A stretch of DNA of 64,000 bases, taken from assembly GCA_964542585.1 (NCBI GenBank), contig CAZIUI010000002.1, forward strand, positions 62,001 through 126,000, in the 5' to 3' direction. The position numbers and the translations under genes were made by a program. Origin of the DNA: CAYYUA01 sp964542585 (GTDB taxonomy: Bacteria > Bacteroidota > Bacteroidia > CAILMK01 > CAYYUA01). The notes under the pieces were generated by a model that searched no databases, had not been told where the DNA came from, and saw only the letters and a program-made list of their open reading frames with translations. Shown here piece by piece: positions 42,391 to 51,803 of the stretch. Each line of letters begins with the position of its first letter. The first letter of the stretch is position 1.

Positions 42391-43569
42391 TTAAAGTTTT
42401 TCAATGACAAGGGAAGATGCGCCACCACCCCCATTGCAAATACTAATAGCACCGGTTTGCCCTTGTTTGTGCTTAAGGACCGAGGTAAGCGTGACGAGGA
42501 TCCTGGCCCCGCTGCAGCCAATAGGGTGACCGAGCGAAACAGCGCCTCCAAATACATTTACCCTTTCAGGATCCAGATCAAGCATTTGATTATTAGCCAT
42601 AGGTACTACTGCAAAAGCCTCATTAATCTCAAAATAATCAATATCGGTTAAGTTTTTCCCTGCTTTTCCAACTGCTTTTCTTAAGGCTTCAGCGGGAGCA
42701 GTGGTAAAGCGCTCGGGTTCCTTAGCCGCATCAGCGTATGAAAGCACTTTTGCCAAGGGCTTAAGGCCGAGCTCATTCACTTTTTCCTCACTAGCAAGTA
42801 CCAGGGCCGCTGCCCCATCATTGATCGTAGAGGAATTTGCTGCTGTCACAGACCCCTCTTTCTGAAATACAGGCTTAAGTTTTCCAACCTTATCATACTT
42901 GATGTTCTTATACTCCTCATCTTCAGATATGGTCGTGTTTTCTTTTTTGCCCGGCACTTCTACAGGTACGATCTCATCTTGTAAAAAACCATTTTGGGTT
43001 GCCTCTTCAGCGCGCTTGTAGGACTGAATCGTGTACTCATCCTGCTGCTCCCGGGATATCTGACACTCTTCGGCACAAAGCTCGGCGGCATTGCCCATGT
43101 GAAAATCATTGTAAACATCCCATAGACCATCCCTTAAAATACCATCAGTTATCGAACCATGCCCTAGTTTATACCCGAACCGTGCTTTATCCAAGTAAAA
43201 AGGTGTGTTACTCATGCTTTCCATGCCTCCTGTTACAACCAGGTCAGCATCACCTAAAAGGATACTTTGGATACCGAACATCGTGGATTTTGCACCTGAT
43301 GCGCATACTTTGTTCACCGTGGTACAAGGCACTGTGTTACTGATCCCGGCCCCTAAAGCGGCTTGTCTGCCGGGTGCCTGTCCTGTGTTAGCTGTTAAAA
43401 CGTTTCCGTAAAAGACCTCCTCAACTTGCCCCGGCTTAATCCCAGCTCTTTCCACTGCCGCATGAATGGCTTTTGTACCAAGCTCTGGCGCTGAGAAGCT
43501 GGCAAGGGTAGACCCCATACTTCCAACAGGAGTACGAGCAACGGCTGCAATATAAACACTTCGTGCCAT
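42391..43569 (-). CDS. Acetyl-CoA C-acetyltransferase (thiolase)
   Basis: Condenses or cleaves acyl-CoA. From ATG at 43569 it has 392 residues, normal for thiolases; the frame opens ten codons earlier. The nucleophilic Cys is at 89 in TTVNKVCASG. The histidine motif FGGAVSLGHPIGCSG lies near 338-352, and the second catalytic Cys is in ISICNGGGGAS near 372. ARTPVGSMGSTLAS near the start is family-typical. Biosynthetic (AtoB/PhaA-type) versus degradative use cannot be decided. No partner beta-oxidation genes are adjacent. Confidence 0.93.
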   Translation of the reverse strand: MARSVYIAAVARTPVGSMGSTLASFSAPELGTKAIHAAVERAGIKPGQVEEVFYGNVLTANTGQAPGRQAALGAGISNTVPCTTVNKVCASGAKSTMFGIQSILLGDADLVVTGGMESMSNTPFYLDKARFGYKLGHGSITDGILRDGLWDVYNDFHMGNAAELCAEECQISREQQDEYTIQSYKRAEEATQNGFLQDEIVPVEVPGKKENTTISEDEEYKNIKYDKVGKLKPVFQKEGSVTAANSSTINDGAAALVLASEEKVNELGLKPLAKVLSYADAAKEPERFTTAPAEALRKAVGKAGKNLTDIDYFEINEAFAVVPMANNQMLDLDPERVNVFGGAVSLGHPIGCSGARILVTLTSVLKHKQGQTGAISICNGGGGASSLVIEKL

Positions 43570-43753
43570 AGTTTGAGTTAACGTTTTGGTAGGTTGCAAA
43601 CCTGATTTTCAATTAGAATTAAGGAGATCAAAGGAACAAATTTTTGACCTTTAATCAGGACCTCCCGCTATTAAGCAAGTGAAGTTCTGGGAAAGATTTG
43701 GTTTTTTTGTATAGCATTTTGCAGAAGACTTGCATTCAAGGGGTAATAGTTCA

Positions 43754-45823
43754 ATGGCTAACCTGATCGAAACAAGCGCTACTTGGTTCCGCTACTTCTT
43801 ATTCTTTGTAGCCACAGCTTTAATTATCTACGTGATCCCGAAAAGTGGCAAATTTCAGTTTAGCTACAGTGAAGGAGAAGCCTGGAAATATGAGACCCTC
43901 CAAGCACCATTTTCCTTTCCAATAAAAAAAGAGAAAGAAACCTTAAAGCAAGAAAAGGCTGCTATAAAAGCGCGTTTTCGGCCTTACTACAAAAGACAGA
44001 ACCGGATAGCCCGGGAAAGTATAGCCGACTTTAAGCAAAAGATCATTCCTAAAGCTTATGAGTCTCAAGCTTCCCAAAGTAAGATACCGGCAATGGAAGT
44101 TTTCAGGGACTCAGGGGTATCGATTTTAAAAGAGCTTTATCAAACTGGTGTTATTAAAGTCGCAAAAAAGCATAAAAAAACCGGCAAAAAAGCCTTTCGC
44201 TTAGTAGAGGGCAATGAGTCAACCCCCTTTCTTCTAGATACGATGCTTACCCTAAGTCAAGCTAAGCAACAACTAAAAGCATCAATAAAAAGCTTTGATC
44301 GCTTGAATAAAAGTTTTTATGTCAAGGCTTTGACTACCGCAGTTCAACCGAATATCATTCATGCCAGTAAAATCTCTACCCAGCGGCTCAATAAGCTTTT
44401 AAGCAATGTTAGTACGAACCGAGGTATGGTGCGAAAAGGAGAAACCATTATTGCTAGAGGAGCCAAGGTGACACCTGAGAAATATGGCAAACTAAGGTCC
44501 CTTGAAGCAGCTTATGAAGACCAAACAGCGCAAGGCATTAGCCGCTATATCATAGTGGGTGGCTACAGCCTCTTGGTTGCTTTCATTATGGCCATTTTTG
44601 GCGTTTACCTGGGTTTTTTCAAGCAGGATGTCTTTAGGTCCACAAAGTCTTTGTTGCTTATTTTAAGTAATATATTGCTATTTATTCTTCTTACGATTTA
44701 TGCCAATCACAATCAGACGCTCAGCGTCTACTTAATCCCTTACGCCATTCTACCCATTGTCATGCTGGCCTTCTTTGGACCACGCGTAGCCATTATGGCT
44801 CATTTGGTAGTTGTCCTCATTGGCGGTTTATTCATTCCGGGAGGATTGGAATTCACCTTTCTGCAGGTTATGGCCGGTTTCATGAGTATCCTGGCCATGT
44901 CAAGGATTCGTTACCTATCGCAATTTTTTATTGCCAGTATTCTAATTGTATTTTCCTACTACATCAGTTTCTTAGGGCTTAAATTTATAGAAGTAAGTTC
45001 TTTCCAAAGTATACAATGGACCAATCTCCTTTGGTTTACGGGGAATTTTGTGTTGACGCTGTTGGCCTATCCCTTGATCTATGCTCACGAAAAATTATTT
45101 GGCTTCATCACTGATATAACCTTAATTGAGTATGCGGATATCAACAAGCGGGTTTTGCGGCGGCTATCGATGCGGGCACCCGGCACTTTCCAGCATTCTT
45201 TGCAAGTAGCGAACCTTACTGAAACAGTCCTGAACGAAATTGGCGGCAATGCTTTATTAGCAAGAGTTGGGGCGCTTTACCATGATATAGGTAAAATGGA
45301 CAACCCTGAATATTTCATTGAAAATCAGCGATACCTCGATAACCCTCATAATAACCTTAGCTATGAAGATAGTGCACGTGTTATCATTAGTCATGTGCCT
45401 AAGGGTGTAGAAAAAGCCCGCCAAATGCGCTTACCGGAACAAATCACGAAGTTTATTAGAACACATCATGGATCCTCACGGGTTGAATACTTTTACAGAA
45501 ATTACTTGCGCCAGATAAGCAATGGCGAAACAGCCGATGAGCATAAATTCCGTTACCCGGGTCCGAAGCCGTTTTCCAGGGAAACCGCAGTTGTGATGCT
45601 AGTGGATTCGGTAGAAGCTGCGAGCCGAAGCCTTCAAGATCCAACAGAGAAAGAGCTTAATAACCTAGTAGATAACATACTAGATGGAAAATTTAAAGAC
45701 AACCAGTTAGAGCGAGCAGATATCACTATACGTGAAATAAATATCATCAGGAATCGCCTTAAGAGGCTGATGAAAAGCATATACCACGTCCGGGTCAAGT
45801 ACTCTGAAAGTGAAACAGACTAG
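43754..45823 (+). CDS. 7TM-HD family phosphohydrolase (PgpH-like, c-di-AMP phosphodiesterase)
   Basis: 689 residues from ATG at 43754 (the frame opens at a TTG 24 bp earlier). An N-terminal helix (about 12-30) is followed by a large extracytoplasmic 7TMR-HDED-like domain, seven membrane helices (about 265-450), and a cytoplasmic HD domain with HSLQVANLTETVLNE, ALYHDIGKMDNPEYF, HVPKGVEKA, and VVMLVDSVEAASR. PgpH of Listeria, with this layout, hydrolyses cyclic di-AMP. The HD metal residues are intact. It is followed by the PUR-alpha gene 100 bp downstream. Confidence 0.9.
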   Translation: MANLIETSATWFRYFLFFVATALIIYVIPKSGKFQFSYSEGEAWKYETLQAPFSFPIKKEKETLKQEKAAIKARFRPYYKRQNRIARESIADFKQKIIPKAYESQASQSKIPAMEVFRDSGVSILKELYQTGVIKVAKKHKKTGKKAFRLVEGNESTPFLLDTMLTLSQAKQQLKASIKSFDRLNKSFYVKALTTAVQPNIIHASKISTQRLNKLLSNVSTNRGMVRKGETIIARGAKVTPEKYGKLRSLEAAYEDQTAQGISRYIIVGGYSLLVAFIMAIFGVYLGFFKQDVFRSTKSLLLILSNILLFILLTIYANHNQTLSVYLIPYAILPIVMLAFFGPRVAIMAHLVVVLIGGLFIPGGLEFTFLQVMAGFMSILAMSRIRYLSQFFIASILIVFSYYISFLGLKFIEVSSFQSIQWTNLLWFTGNFVLTLLAYPLIYAHEKLFGFITDITLIEYADINKRVLRRLSMRAPGTFQHSLQVANLTETVLNEIGGNALLARVGALYHDIGKMDNPEYFIENQRYLDNPHNNLSYEDSARVIISHVPKGVEKARQMRLPEQITKFIRTHHGSSRVEYFYRNYLRQISNGETADEHKFRYPGPKPFSRETAVVMLVDSVEAASRSLQDPTEKELNNLVDNILDGKFKDNQLERADITIREINIIRNRLKRLMKSIYHVRVKYSESETD

Positions 45824-45923
45824 TCTAGAGGGTATTCAAGAATCCCTATTATTGACATTCTACCTTATTTTTCTAAACTTCGCCCATAGTTGGATGGACT
45901 TATCTGAAAGATTGTTTAATTGA

Positions 45924-46349
45924 ATGGCTAGCTCAATGGAAGACTTTAAAGGACAAAAAGAAGAGATTTTTTCAAAAAAAATCCGTGCAGGTAAAAAACG
46001 TACTTACTTTATTGATGTTCGTAGTACTCGCAAAAGCGACTACTACATCACTATCACAGAAAGTAAGCGGAAGCACCCTGAGAGTAACGAGGTAATGAAG
46101 CACAAGCTCTTCTTGTACAAGGAAGATTTCAATAAATTTCAAGAGGGACTGAATGAAGCAATAGATTACATCAAAAATAACCTGTTGCCAGAGTACGACT
46201 TTGAAAAGTTTGATAGTGAGCAGAAAAATCAAACATTAACCAAGGATAATTTTAACGAAGGGGGTGAAGAGGAACTAGATGAGGAAGATCCATCTACTTT
46301 CGCTGTCAATTTTGATGATGATTCAGAAGATAAAAGCGCTTCTGAATAA
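45924..46349 (+). CDS. PUR-alpha family (DUF3276) nucleic-acid-binding protein
   Basis: 141 residues. The core (about 10-95) starts EEIFSKKIRAGKKRTYFIDVRSTRKSDYYITITESKR, with a later HKLFLYKEDFNKFQEGLNEAIDYI: a single PUR repeat of the DUF3276 type, related to the bacterial RNA/DNA-binding Pur-alpha proteins. A long acidic tail follows. In Borrelia a homologue regulates gene expression post-transcriptionally; the role here is unknown. A strong terminator follows 28 bp after the stop. Confidence 0.88.
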   Translation: MASSMEDFKGQKEEIFSKKIRAGKKRTYFIDVRSTRKSDYYITITESKRKHPESNEVMKHKLFLYKEDFNKFQEGLNEAIDYIKNNLLPEYDFEKFDSEQKNQTLTKDNFNEGGEEELDEEDPSTFAVNFDDDSEDKSASE

Positions 46350-46376
46350 GGAGCATTAAAAAAGTTATCTAAAATT

Positions 46377-46422
46377 AAAGCCTTGATTTAGCGTTCTCGC
46401 TCTTTGAAATCAAGGCTTTTTT
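46377..46422. terminator. Strong bidirectional terminator
   Basis: AAAGCCTTGATTT (46377-46389) and AAATCAAGGCTTT (46407-46419) form a perfect 13-bp stem. On the plus strand six T residues end the hairpin, serving the PUR-alpha gene. The minus-strand reading has CTTTAATTTTAG, which may also end the cargo gene at 46435. Confidence 0.8.
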
Positions 46423-46434
46423 ATGCTTACTCAC

Positions 46435-49400
46435 TTAGCGCAGAAGGCGGAAGGTTTTTGATTTACTCTGAACACTTCCATTTCCCCTGAACTTAATCCT
46501 GACCAAATAAGTACCCACAGGTGCTGGTTTTCCATTGTAAAATCCATCCCAACCTTTCTCAGGATCTTTACTTTCAAACATTTTTTCTCCCCATCTATTA
46601 AAAATTGACATTTTAAAGGATTTCAGGTTGGCTGTTACTACCTTGAACATATCATTCACGCCATTATCATCCCAAGGGGAAAAAGCGTTAGGAATAAAAA
46701 TAAAAGCTGGAAAATTCTCACAGATTTCATTAGACCAGCTTACCCCGGTTTTATTTTCGCCTCCTTGCTTCACAGCCCGTACGCGGTAACATTGAGTAGC
46801 TCCAGCAGTGGGGCTTTCAAGCTTAAATTGTTGCTTATCCTTGCTTATTCTTTGTATTACTTTATAATCGGGAGTTTTTGAAGTGTCCGTAGTCCTTCTC
46901 ATCACCTCGTAATACTGCACTCCCGATAACCAACCCCTGTAAGGCGTCCAATTCAAATTAAGCGACCGCTCACCCTCTTTTTGCCCTTTCAGCCAAACTG
47001 CTTGATGCGGTTTTGAGGATACAATATCTTTACACAGATTGCGTGTTACTACTTGGTAACTAAAAGCTGTGCGGTTGGGATTGACTGCTTTATCAATGTA
47101 TTCTGTTCGATTCGGGGGTAGTCCATCAACGGTTAAACTCCATGCCTCTGCATCTTTGGGCTTCCGCTCTACAGTTTGAGTATTATTCCAAAAGCGTTTA
47201 TCAATACCCTCCCATTTTAGTTTTAGCTGATCAGGATTGTTTTTAAGCGTAGTAACCCGCTTGATATTGACCCCTAATTTGTCTACTGTTACATTTTTAA
47301 AAACTTCAGGGCCGCTACAGCCATTGAATGCAAATTCCCTGACCTTAATCCGTTGAGTACCGGTGTTAGCCCATCTTACCGTTACACTAGACCCCTTACC
47401 TGAACCTTTGAAGAACCCTCCTTGAAGATCCCATTGAAAACTAGAGGCTGTGTCACCTTCATAACGGTAGGTTTCCAGGTTTCCTGACGGAGAACAAACA
47501 GTATCACTGCCAATAATAGTAAGCGCTTTCGGTCGGGGTTTTATCGTAACAGGGAGCTTTTTTACTCGACTTAAACAACTATCTTTTGTTACCTCTTGTA
47601 AGGAAAGTTTCAGAGTACCGGATTTTTTCAGGTAGATTATCAGGGAATCACCAGGTTTGGAAATACGCTCAGCTCTTTCATCAGAATAATCCCAAACAAA
47701 TTCCGAGGAGTCAAAACCCTGAACATGATAGATTACCGTATCATCTTGACATACACTGTCCGGTCCCTGAATAGGTCCTGGATCGGGTAAGCGGTTTAAT
47801 ACAACTTCCTGGCGAATTGTATCGCCTATGCAAGCCTTATCATTTACGGAATCATAACTGGTTTCTAGGACAGCTAACTGAGCTATTCCAGTTTCACCCC
47901 AATTAACATCAATTTTATTTCCAGGGGCTTGCTGATTGCCCTGCCCTCCATCAACCCACCATTCGTAGGATGATCCATTCGTATACCGGACATTGTAATT
48001 GTGTGAGCTTTGTTCGCATACGTTGGTATCTCCGAGAATTGGCGAAGTTTCTAGCCTATAGGCTATCTGGATCGGAAAACGAACAGTATCACTAAAGCAA
48101 CCTTGCGGAGTTTTTTCATAGGTCTGAACATAACCGCTGCCAGAATCACCCCAATCAACCCTTATTTGACCAAATCCTTGACCACTTGCTATCGATCCGC
48201 CCTTAACTTCCCATTTGTAAGTATTTTGAGGGACTGAATCCACCCAATACCGAATATTTTCGGAGTTAGGGCAGACGACTTCCGTACCTAAAATGGTATC
48301 CAAAACAGGGTTGATTACATCAACTGGTTTTTTAAATGTATCTGATTGACAGCCGTAAACATTGGTTGTAGTGGCAGCCACCCAACCGCTATCCGAATCA
48401 GTCCAGGTAACACGAGCTAGGTTAGAGCTAGGATTAACATTTCCACCTTTGGCATACCATTCAAACTGTATCCCACTTTGTGTCTTAGCAGTATAAGTCT
48501 CTTTTGCTTGCAGACAAGGCATGCTATCACCCGTAATAAGGCGAATAGAAGGTTTAGGTTGAATACTTATGTTCACGGTATCAATGATTGTGCATACTCC
48601 GCGTTGAATTTCAGGATTGAAAGTTTGCGTATTTATACCCTGCGAGTTGTTGATTGAAGTAAAAGTAGGATTTGCCGTATCCCTTTTTGCGCCTAGGCCT
48701 TTATTATTGGGCCAGGAGTAGCTATTTAATGAATCTTTAGAAGAGGGACCTAAGCGAATCGTATCACTTCCACATAAAGCGGTGTCGGGTCCAGCTGCTC
48801 CATAGGGTGGTTTGAAAACGCGAACCTTAAACTTTGCAGTATCCGGATTACAGCCATTGATGTTCGTGCTAATGGCTGTGATGGTCTGCAGGCCTCTACG
48901 CTTCCAGTCTACCTTTATGGTATCATTTTGCTGACCCCTTATTATGCGGCCGCCGCTTACGCGCCATTCTACTGAATCACTCCCGGTTTTACCCAGCGCT
49001 GCCCGATATGTTGTATTGTTAGATTGACACACATTGTCAGGCCCTTTAATAGATGCACGGGGATACTCAATCACCCTCACTTGGAAAGTACTAATCGTTG
49101 TTTTGGGCGGACAGCCACTATCCCTGACTCTGAAGTTAAACACATAAGGTGGCTCACGACCGTGGTAACATGCTGTCTGCCATCTAAACTGAGCTTGAAG
49201 GGAATCGGGTTTAATCTTGCTACTGTAATCTGCACGAGGTTTGGAGACCTCTTCGAAAACACCCCCGGAAGCTCCTAAGCTCATGGGATCATCATCAGTG
49301 AATTTAGCTGAGAATTTAGCTTGGTTGCCTTCTACAACTGTGAAGTTACGCTTATTGCTATCAGTGGGGGGAATATTACTTTCAGGAGGTGAATTTTTCG

Positions 49401-50310
49401 GACAATCAATGACTATAATTTGAACATCCCGGCGGGTGGAGCTGATCAGCTTACCATTCCTGTACTCCTGTATTTCCACAGCAATGGCATAGCGCCCTTT
49501 TACCGGGGCACTGAATGTAGCTATACCTGTTGTAGAGCTTATTTTGGCTAGGCCGTTATTGCCAAATGGTTTTGACGAACTGTACCCAGGCTTATAGTCA
49601 ACGGTACTGAGGGGTAGCGGCAGGGTATTGGGTGCACCGGGTTTTGGCCTGCCATTCGGAGGAGCACCCCCTCCTGTGTATGGATCAACCAGCTTATAAG
49701 CAAGGGAATCGCCATCAGGTTCAAAGGTTTGATAAGAGATCTGGATGGTGTCACCAACGCAGATATAAGGAGCGGGGACTGAATTAAAATCCGGCGAAGT
49801 ATTTTTACGCTTAGTTGGCGGAATAAAGGCATAATACCATTGTCCCATATTAGAGACAAGGTTAGCTGGCGCATTCCTGCAACACCTTGGATGGGCCAAA
49901 TGATAGCCAAATTGAGAGGGCGGAAGGGTAATCGTAGTTTCATAGATGGCTTGCCTGAAATCAAAACCAGGGGAAAACGAGCAATTGCTACCACCAGAAG
50001 GGATAGAGACCTTCGTTTCATTAGCTGTATCGTAATTGATAGTTATCAGCTGATCCCTGGAAAGGTCGACATCATCCTCATATACGCCAATTTCTACAAA
50101 GCGGTCGAATGCTGTGGTTGGTGGCCTCGCATCCCGATAAATCCTCATCTGAATACGGTACCTCTGATCACCTGAAGGAGTTTTGCCCAAGTAGTCATAG
50201 GTTAGGCTACCACCTACTAAGTGTTTAGCATCCGCAGATGGTACGGAATAGCTTAGTAAAATACTTAGAAGGATTGTAGCTTGTAAGCAAAACCAGATGC
50301 ACCTTCTCAT
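46435..50310 (-). CDS. Large PKD-repeat secreted protein with type B type IX sorting domain
   Basis: 1291 residues with signal peptide ending near 28 (SVPSADA). The N-terminal module (about 29-420) contains GGSLTYDYLGK, CVGDTIQISYQTFEPDGDSLAYKLVDP, and the GRYAIAVEIQEYRNGKLISSTRRDVQIIV block shared with the protein at 17024-19705. Six or so PKD-like repeats of about 80 residues follow (about 425-1030), each with an early Cys (GPDNVC, DSMPC, TEVVC, DTNVC, PDSVC, SDTVC) and a late Cys. Fibronectin-like segments lead to the sorting domain (FIPNAFSPWDDNGVNDMF, FNRWGEKMFES, PVGTYLVRI). It is a probable surface adhesin or matrix protein. Confidence 0.9.
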   Translation of the reverse strand: MRRCIWFCLQATILLSILLSYSVPSADAKHLVGGSLTYDYLGKTPSGDQRYRIQMRIYRDARPPTTAFDRFVEIGVYEDDVDLSRDQLITINYDTANETKVSIPSGGSNCSFSPGFDFRQAIYETTITLPPSQFGYHLAHPRCCRNAPANLVSNMGQWYYAFIPPTKRKNTSPDFNSVPAPYICVGDTIQISYQTFEPDGDSLAYKLVDPYTGGGAPPNGRPKPGAPNTLPLPLSTVDYKPGYSSSKPFGNNGLAKISSTTGIATFSAPVKGRYAIAVEIQEYRNGKLISSTRRDVQIIVIDCPKNSPPESNIPPTDSNKRNFTVVEGNQAKFSAKFTDDDPMSLGASGGVFEEVSKPRADYSSKIKPDSLQAQFRWQTACYHGREPPYVFNFRVRDSGCPPKTTISTFQVRVIEYPRASIKGPDNVCQSNNTTYRAALGKTGSDSVEWRVSGGRIIRGQQNDTIKVDWKRRGLQTITAISTNINGCNPDTAKFKVRVFKPPYGAAGPDTALCGSDTIRLGPSSKDSLNSYSWPNNKGLGAKRDTANPTFTSINNSQGINTQTFNPEIQRGVCTIIDTVNISIQPKPSIRLITGDSMPCLQAKETYTAKTQSGIQFEWYAKGGNVNPSSNLARVTWTDSDSGWVAATTTNVYGCQSDTFKKPVDVINPVLDTILGTEVVCPNSENIRYWVDSVPQNTYKWEVKGGSIASGQGFGQIRVDWGDSGSGYVQTYEKTPQGCFSDTVRFPIQIAYRLETSPILGDTNVCEQSSHNYNVRYTNGSSYEWWVDGGQGNQQAPGNKIDVNWGETGIAQLAVLETSYDSVNDKACIGDTIRQEVVLNRLPDPGPIQGPDSVCQDDTVIYHVQGFDSSEFVWDYSDERAERISKPGDSLIIYLKKSGTLKLSLQEVTKDSCLSRVKKLPVTIKPRPKALTIIGSDTVCSPSGNLETYRYEGDTASSFQWDLQGGFFKGSGKGSSVTVRWANTGTQRIKVREFAFNGCSGPEVFKNVTVDKLGVNIKRVTTLKNNPDQLKLKWEGIDKRFWNNTQTVERKPKDAEAWSLTVDGLPPNRTEYIDKAVNPNRTAFSYQVVTRNLCKDIVSSKPHQAVWLKGQKEGERSLNLNWTPYRGWLSGVQYYEVMRRTTDTSKTPDYKVIQRISKDKQQFKLESPTAGATQCYRVRAVKQGGENKTGVSWSNEICENFPAFIFIPNAFSPWDDNGVNDMFKVVTANLKSFKMSIFNRWGEKMFESKDPEKGWDGFYNGKPAPVGTYLVRIKFRGNGSVQSKSKTFRLLR

Positions 50311-50333
50311 AAAAAATTATTTATGATCCTAAG

Positions 50334-50360
50334 TTAACGTATCTAAAAAGCTTAACGTAT
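50334..50360 (-). repeat. Direct repeat TTAACGTAT x2 before the PKD cargo gene
   Basis: The 9-mer TTAACGTAT occurs at 50334-50342 and 50352-50360, 18 bp apart start to start, just upstream of the ATG at 50310. Spacing near two helical turns would place two bound factors on one face. Regulatory role is inference. Confidence 0.4.
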
Positions 50361-50416
50361 TATTTTGAAGTTTAAAATCCCATTGGCTTTTCTTAGCTAT
50401 TTAAGCATGGCTAGCC

Positions 50417-50456
50417 AAAAAAAAGGCCGTTTAGGTAAGTAACCCAAACGACCTTT
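50417..50456 (-). terminator. Terminator downstream of metK
   Basis: AAAGGCCGTTT (50422-50432) and AAACGACCTTT (50446-50456) pair. A C-A mismatch on the plus strand is a G-U wobble on the minus strand, where a run of eight T follows. It lies 31 bp after the metK stop and separates metK from the PKD cargo gene. Confidence 0.75.
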
Positions 50457-50486
50457 AATTCGTTTGAAACCTTAAGGCGTTGAGCC

Positions 50487-51725
50487 TTAAAGGTTAAAAG
50501 CTTTTTTCACTTTATCTACGTAATCAAGCTTTTCCCATGTAAAGGTTTCAACTTCTTTGACCTCGCCATTCATTTCTACACGCTTCATGTAGGGTTCACG
50601 ACCCATGTGACCATAAGCGGCAGTATCTTCAAAAATTGGATTATGCAGCCCAAGACGTTTAGCAATAGCATTCGGCCTCATGTCAAAGATCTCACTGACC
50701 TTCTTCGATATTTCACCATCAGACATGTTGATCTTGGTTGTGCCATACGTATTTACATAAAGCCCAACAGGCTCAGCAACGCCAATCGCATAGGCGACCT
50801 GAACCAATATTTCATCAGCAACACCCGCTGCGCACAGATTCTTAGCAATGTGACGGGTGGCATAAGCAGCGGAGCGGTCGACCTTCGAGGGGTCTTTCCC
50901 TGAGAAAGCACCACCTCCGTGGGCACCTTTACCACCATAAGTATCGACAATGATCTTACGGCCAGTAAGTCCAGTATCTCCGTGAGGACCTGCTACGACA
51001 AACTTACCGGTAGGGTTTACAAAATATTTGATATCATCGGTGAAGAGTTTCTGAACATCTTCTGAGTAAGTAGCCTTAACTTTCGGGATGAGGATGTTTT
51101 TCACATCACTCTCGATCCTTTTAAGCATATTCTCATCGGTATCAAACTCATCATGTTGGGTGGAAACAACAATGGTATCAATTCGATGCGGGCGGTTGTT
51201 ATCATCATATTCGATGGTAACCTGGGATTTGGAATCGGGGCCGAGGTAGGGCATTTCTTTTCCTTCACGGCGAATATTGGCCAATACCCTTAGGATCCGA
51301 TGAGAAAGATCTAATGCCATGGGCATGTAGTTATCATTCTCAGTGGTAGCATAGCCAAACATCATACCTTGGTCGCCTGCACCCTGTTCTTCTTCATTTT
51401 CGACATCGACTCCCCTATTAATGTCAGGGGACTGCTCATGCATGGCTGAGAGCATACCGCAGGACTCTGCGTCAAACTTGTACTCAGCTTTGTTGTACCC
51501 TATGCGATTGATAACATTGCGGGCAACCTCTTGGACGTCAATATAGCTGCTTGACTTTATTTCTCCTCCAACTACGACCAAGCCGGTAGTAACCAAGGTT
51601 TCGCAAGCAAATTTGGAGTGAACGTCTTGTTTTAAAAATTCATCAAGAATTGCGTCTGAAATCTGATCAGATACCTTGTCAGGATGTCCTTCGGAGACTG
51701 ATTCTGACGTAAACAGATAAGCCAT
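50487..51725 (-). CDS. metK: S-adenosylmethionine synthetase
   Basis: Makes S-adenosylmethionine from ATP and methionine. The 412-residue protein has ESVSEGHPDKVSDQISDA (about 7-24), the signature GAGDQGMMFGYA (about 114-125), GPHGDTGLTGRKIIVDTYGG near 245 and the glycine-rich GGGAFSGKDPSKVDRSAAY near 268-286. Length normal. The 78-bp leader is too short for a SAM riboswitch. The GSMT-like gene two genes upstream is a SAM consumer. A terminator follows. Confidence 0.97.
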   Translation of the reverse strand: MAYLFTSESVSEGHPDKVSDQISDAILDEFLKQDVHSKFACETLVTTGLVVVGGEIKSSSYIDVQEVARNVINRIGYNKAEYKFDAESCGMLSAMHEQSPDINRGVDVENEEEQGAGDQGMMFGYATTENDNYMPMALDLSHRILRVLANIRREGKEMPYLGPDSKSQVTIEYDDNNRPHRIDTIVVSTQHDEFDTDENMLKRIESDVKNILIPKVKATYSEDVQKLFTDDIKYFVNPTGKFVVAGPHGDTGLTGRKIIVDTYGGKGAHGGGAFSGKDPSKVDRSAAYATRHIAKNLCAAGVADEILVQVAYAIGVAEPVGLYVNTYGTTKINMSDGEISKKVSEIFDMRPNAIAKRLGLHNPIFEDTAAYGHMGREPYMKRVEMNGEVKEVETFTWEKLDYVDKVKKAFNL

Positions 51726-51803
51726 TTCTAAAAGTTTTGGGGTTTAAAAATTTGATATACCTTATAAATGAAAGTGCGAATGTAAGAAAATTTACCTCAC
51801 CTT

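Noticed and set aside
42369..42557. N-terminal extension of the exported unknown protein (frame open to 42557)
   Set aside because: This part overlaps the 3' end of the thiolase gene in another frame. The internal ATG at 42368 gives a normal signal peptide start.
49548..50021. Minus-strand ORF of 157 codons inside the PKD cargo gene
   Set aside because: Same-strand frame shadow of a long intact gene with clear signal peptide and domains.
51726..51803. SAM riboswitch ahead of metK
   Set aside because: Only 78 bp separate metK from the upstream gene, and I see no multi-helix core typical of a SAM riboswitch.
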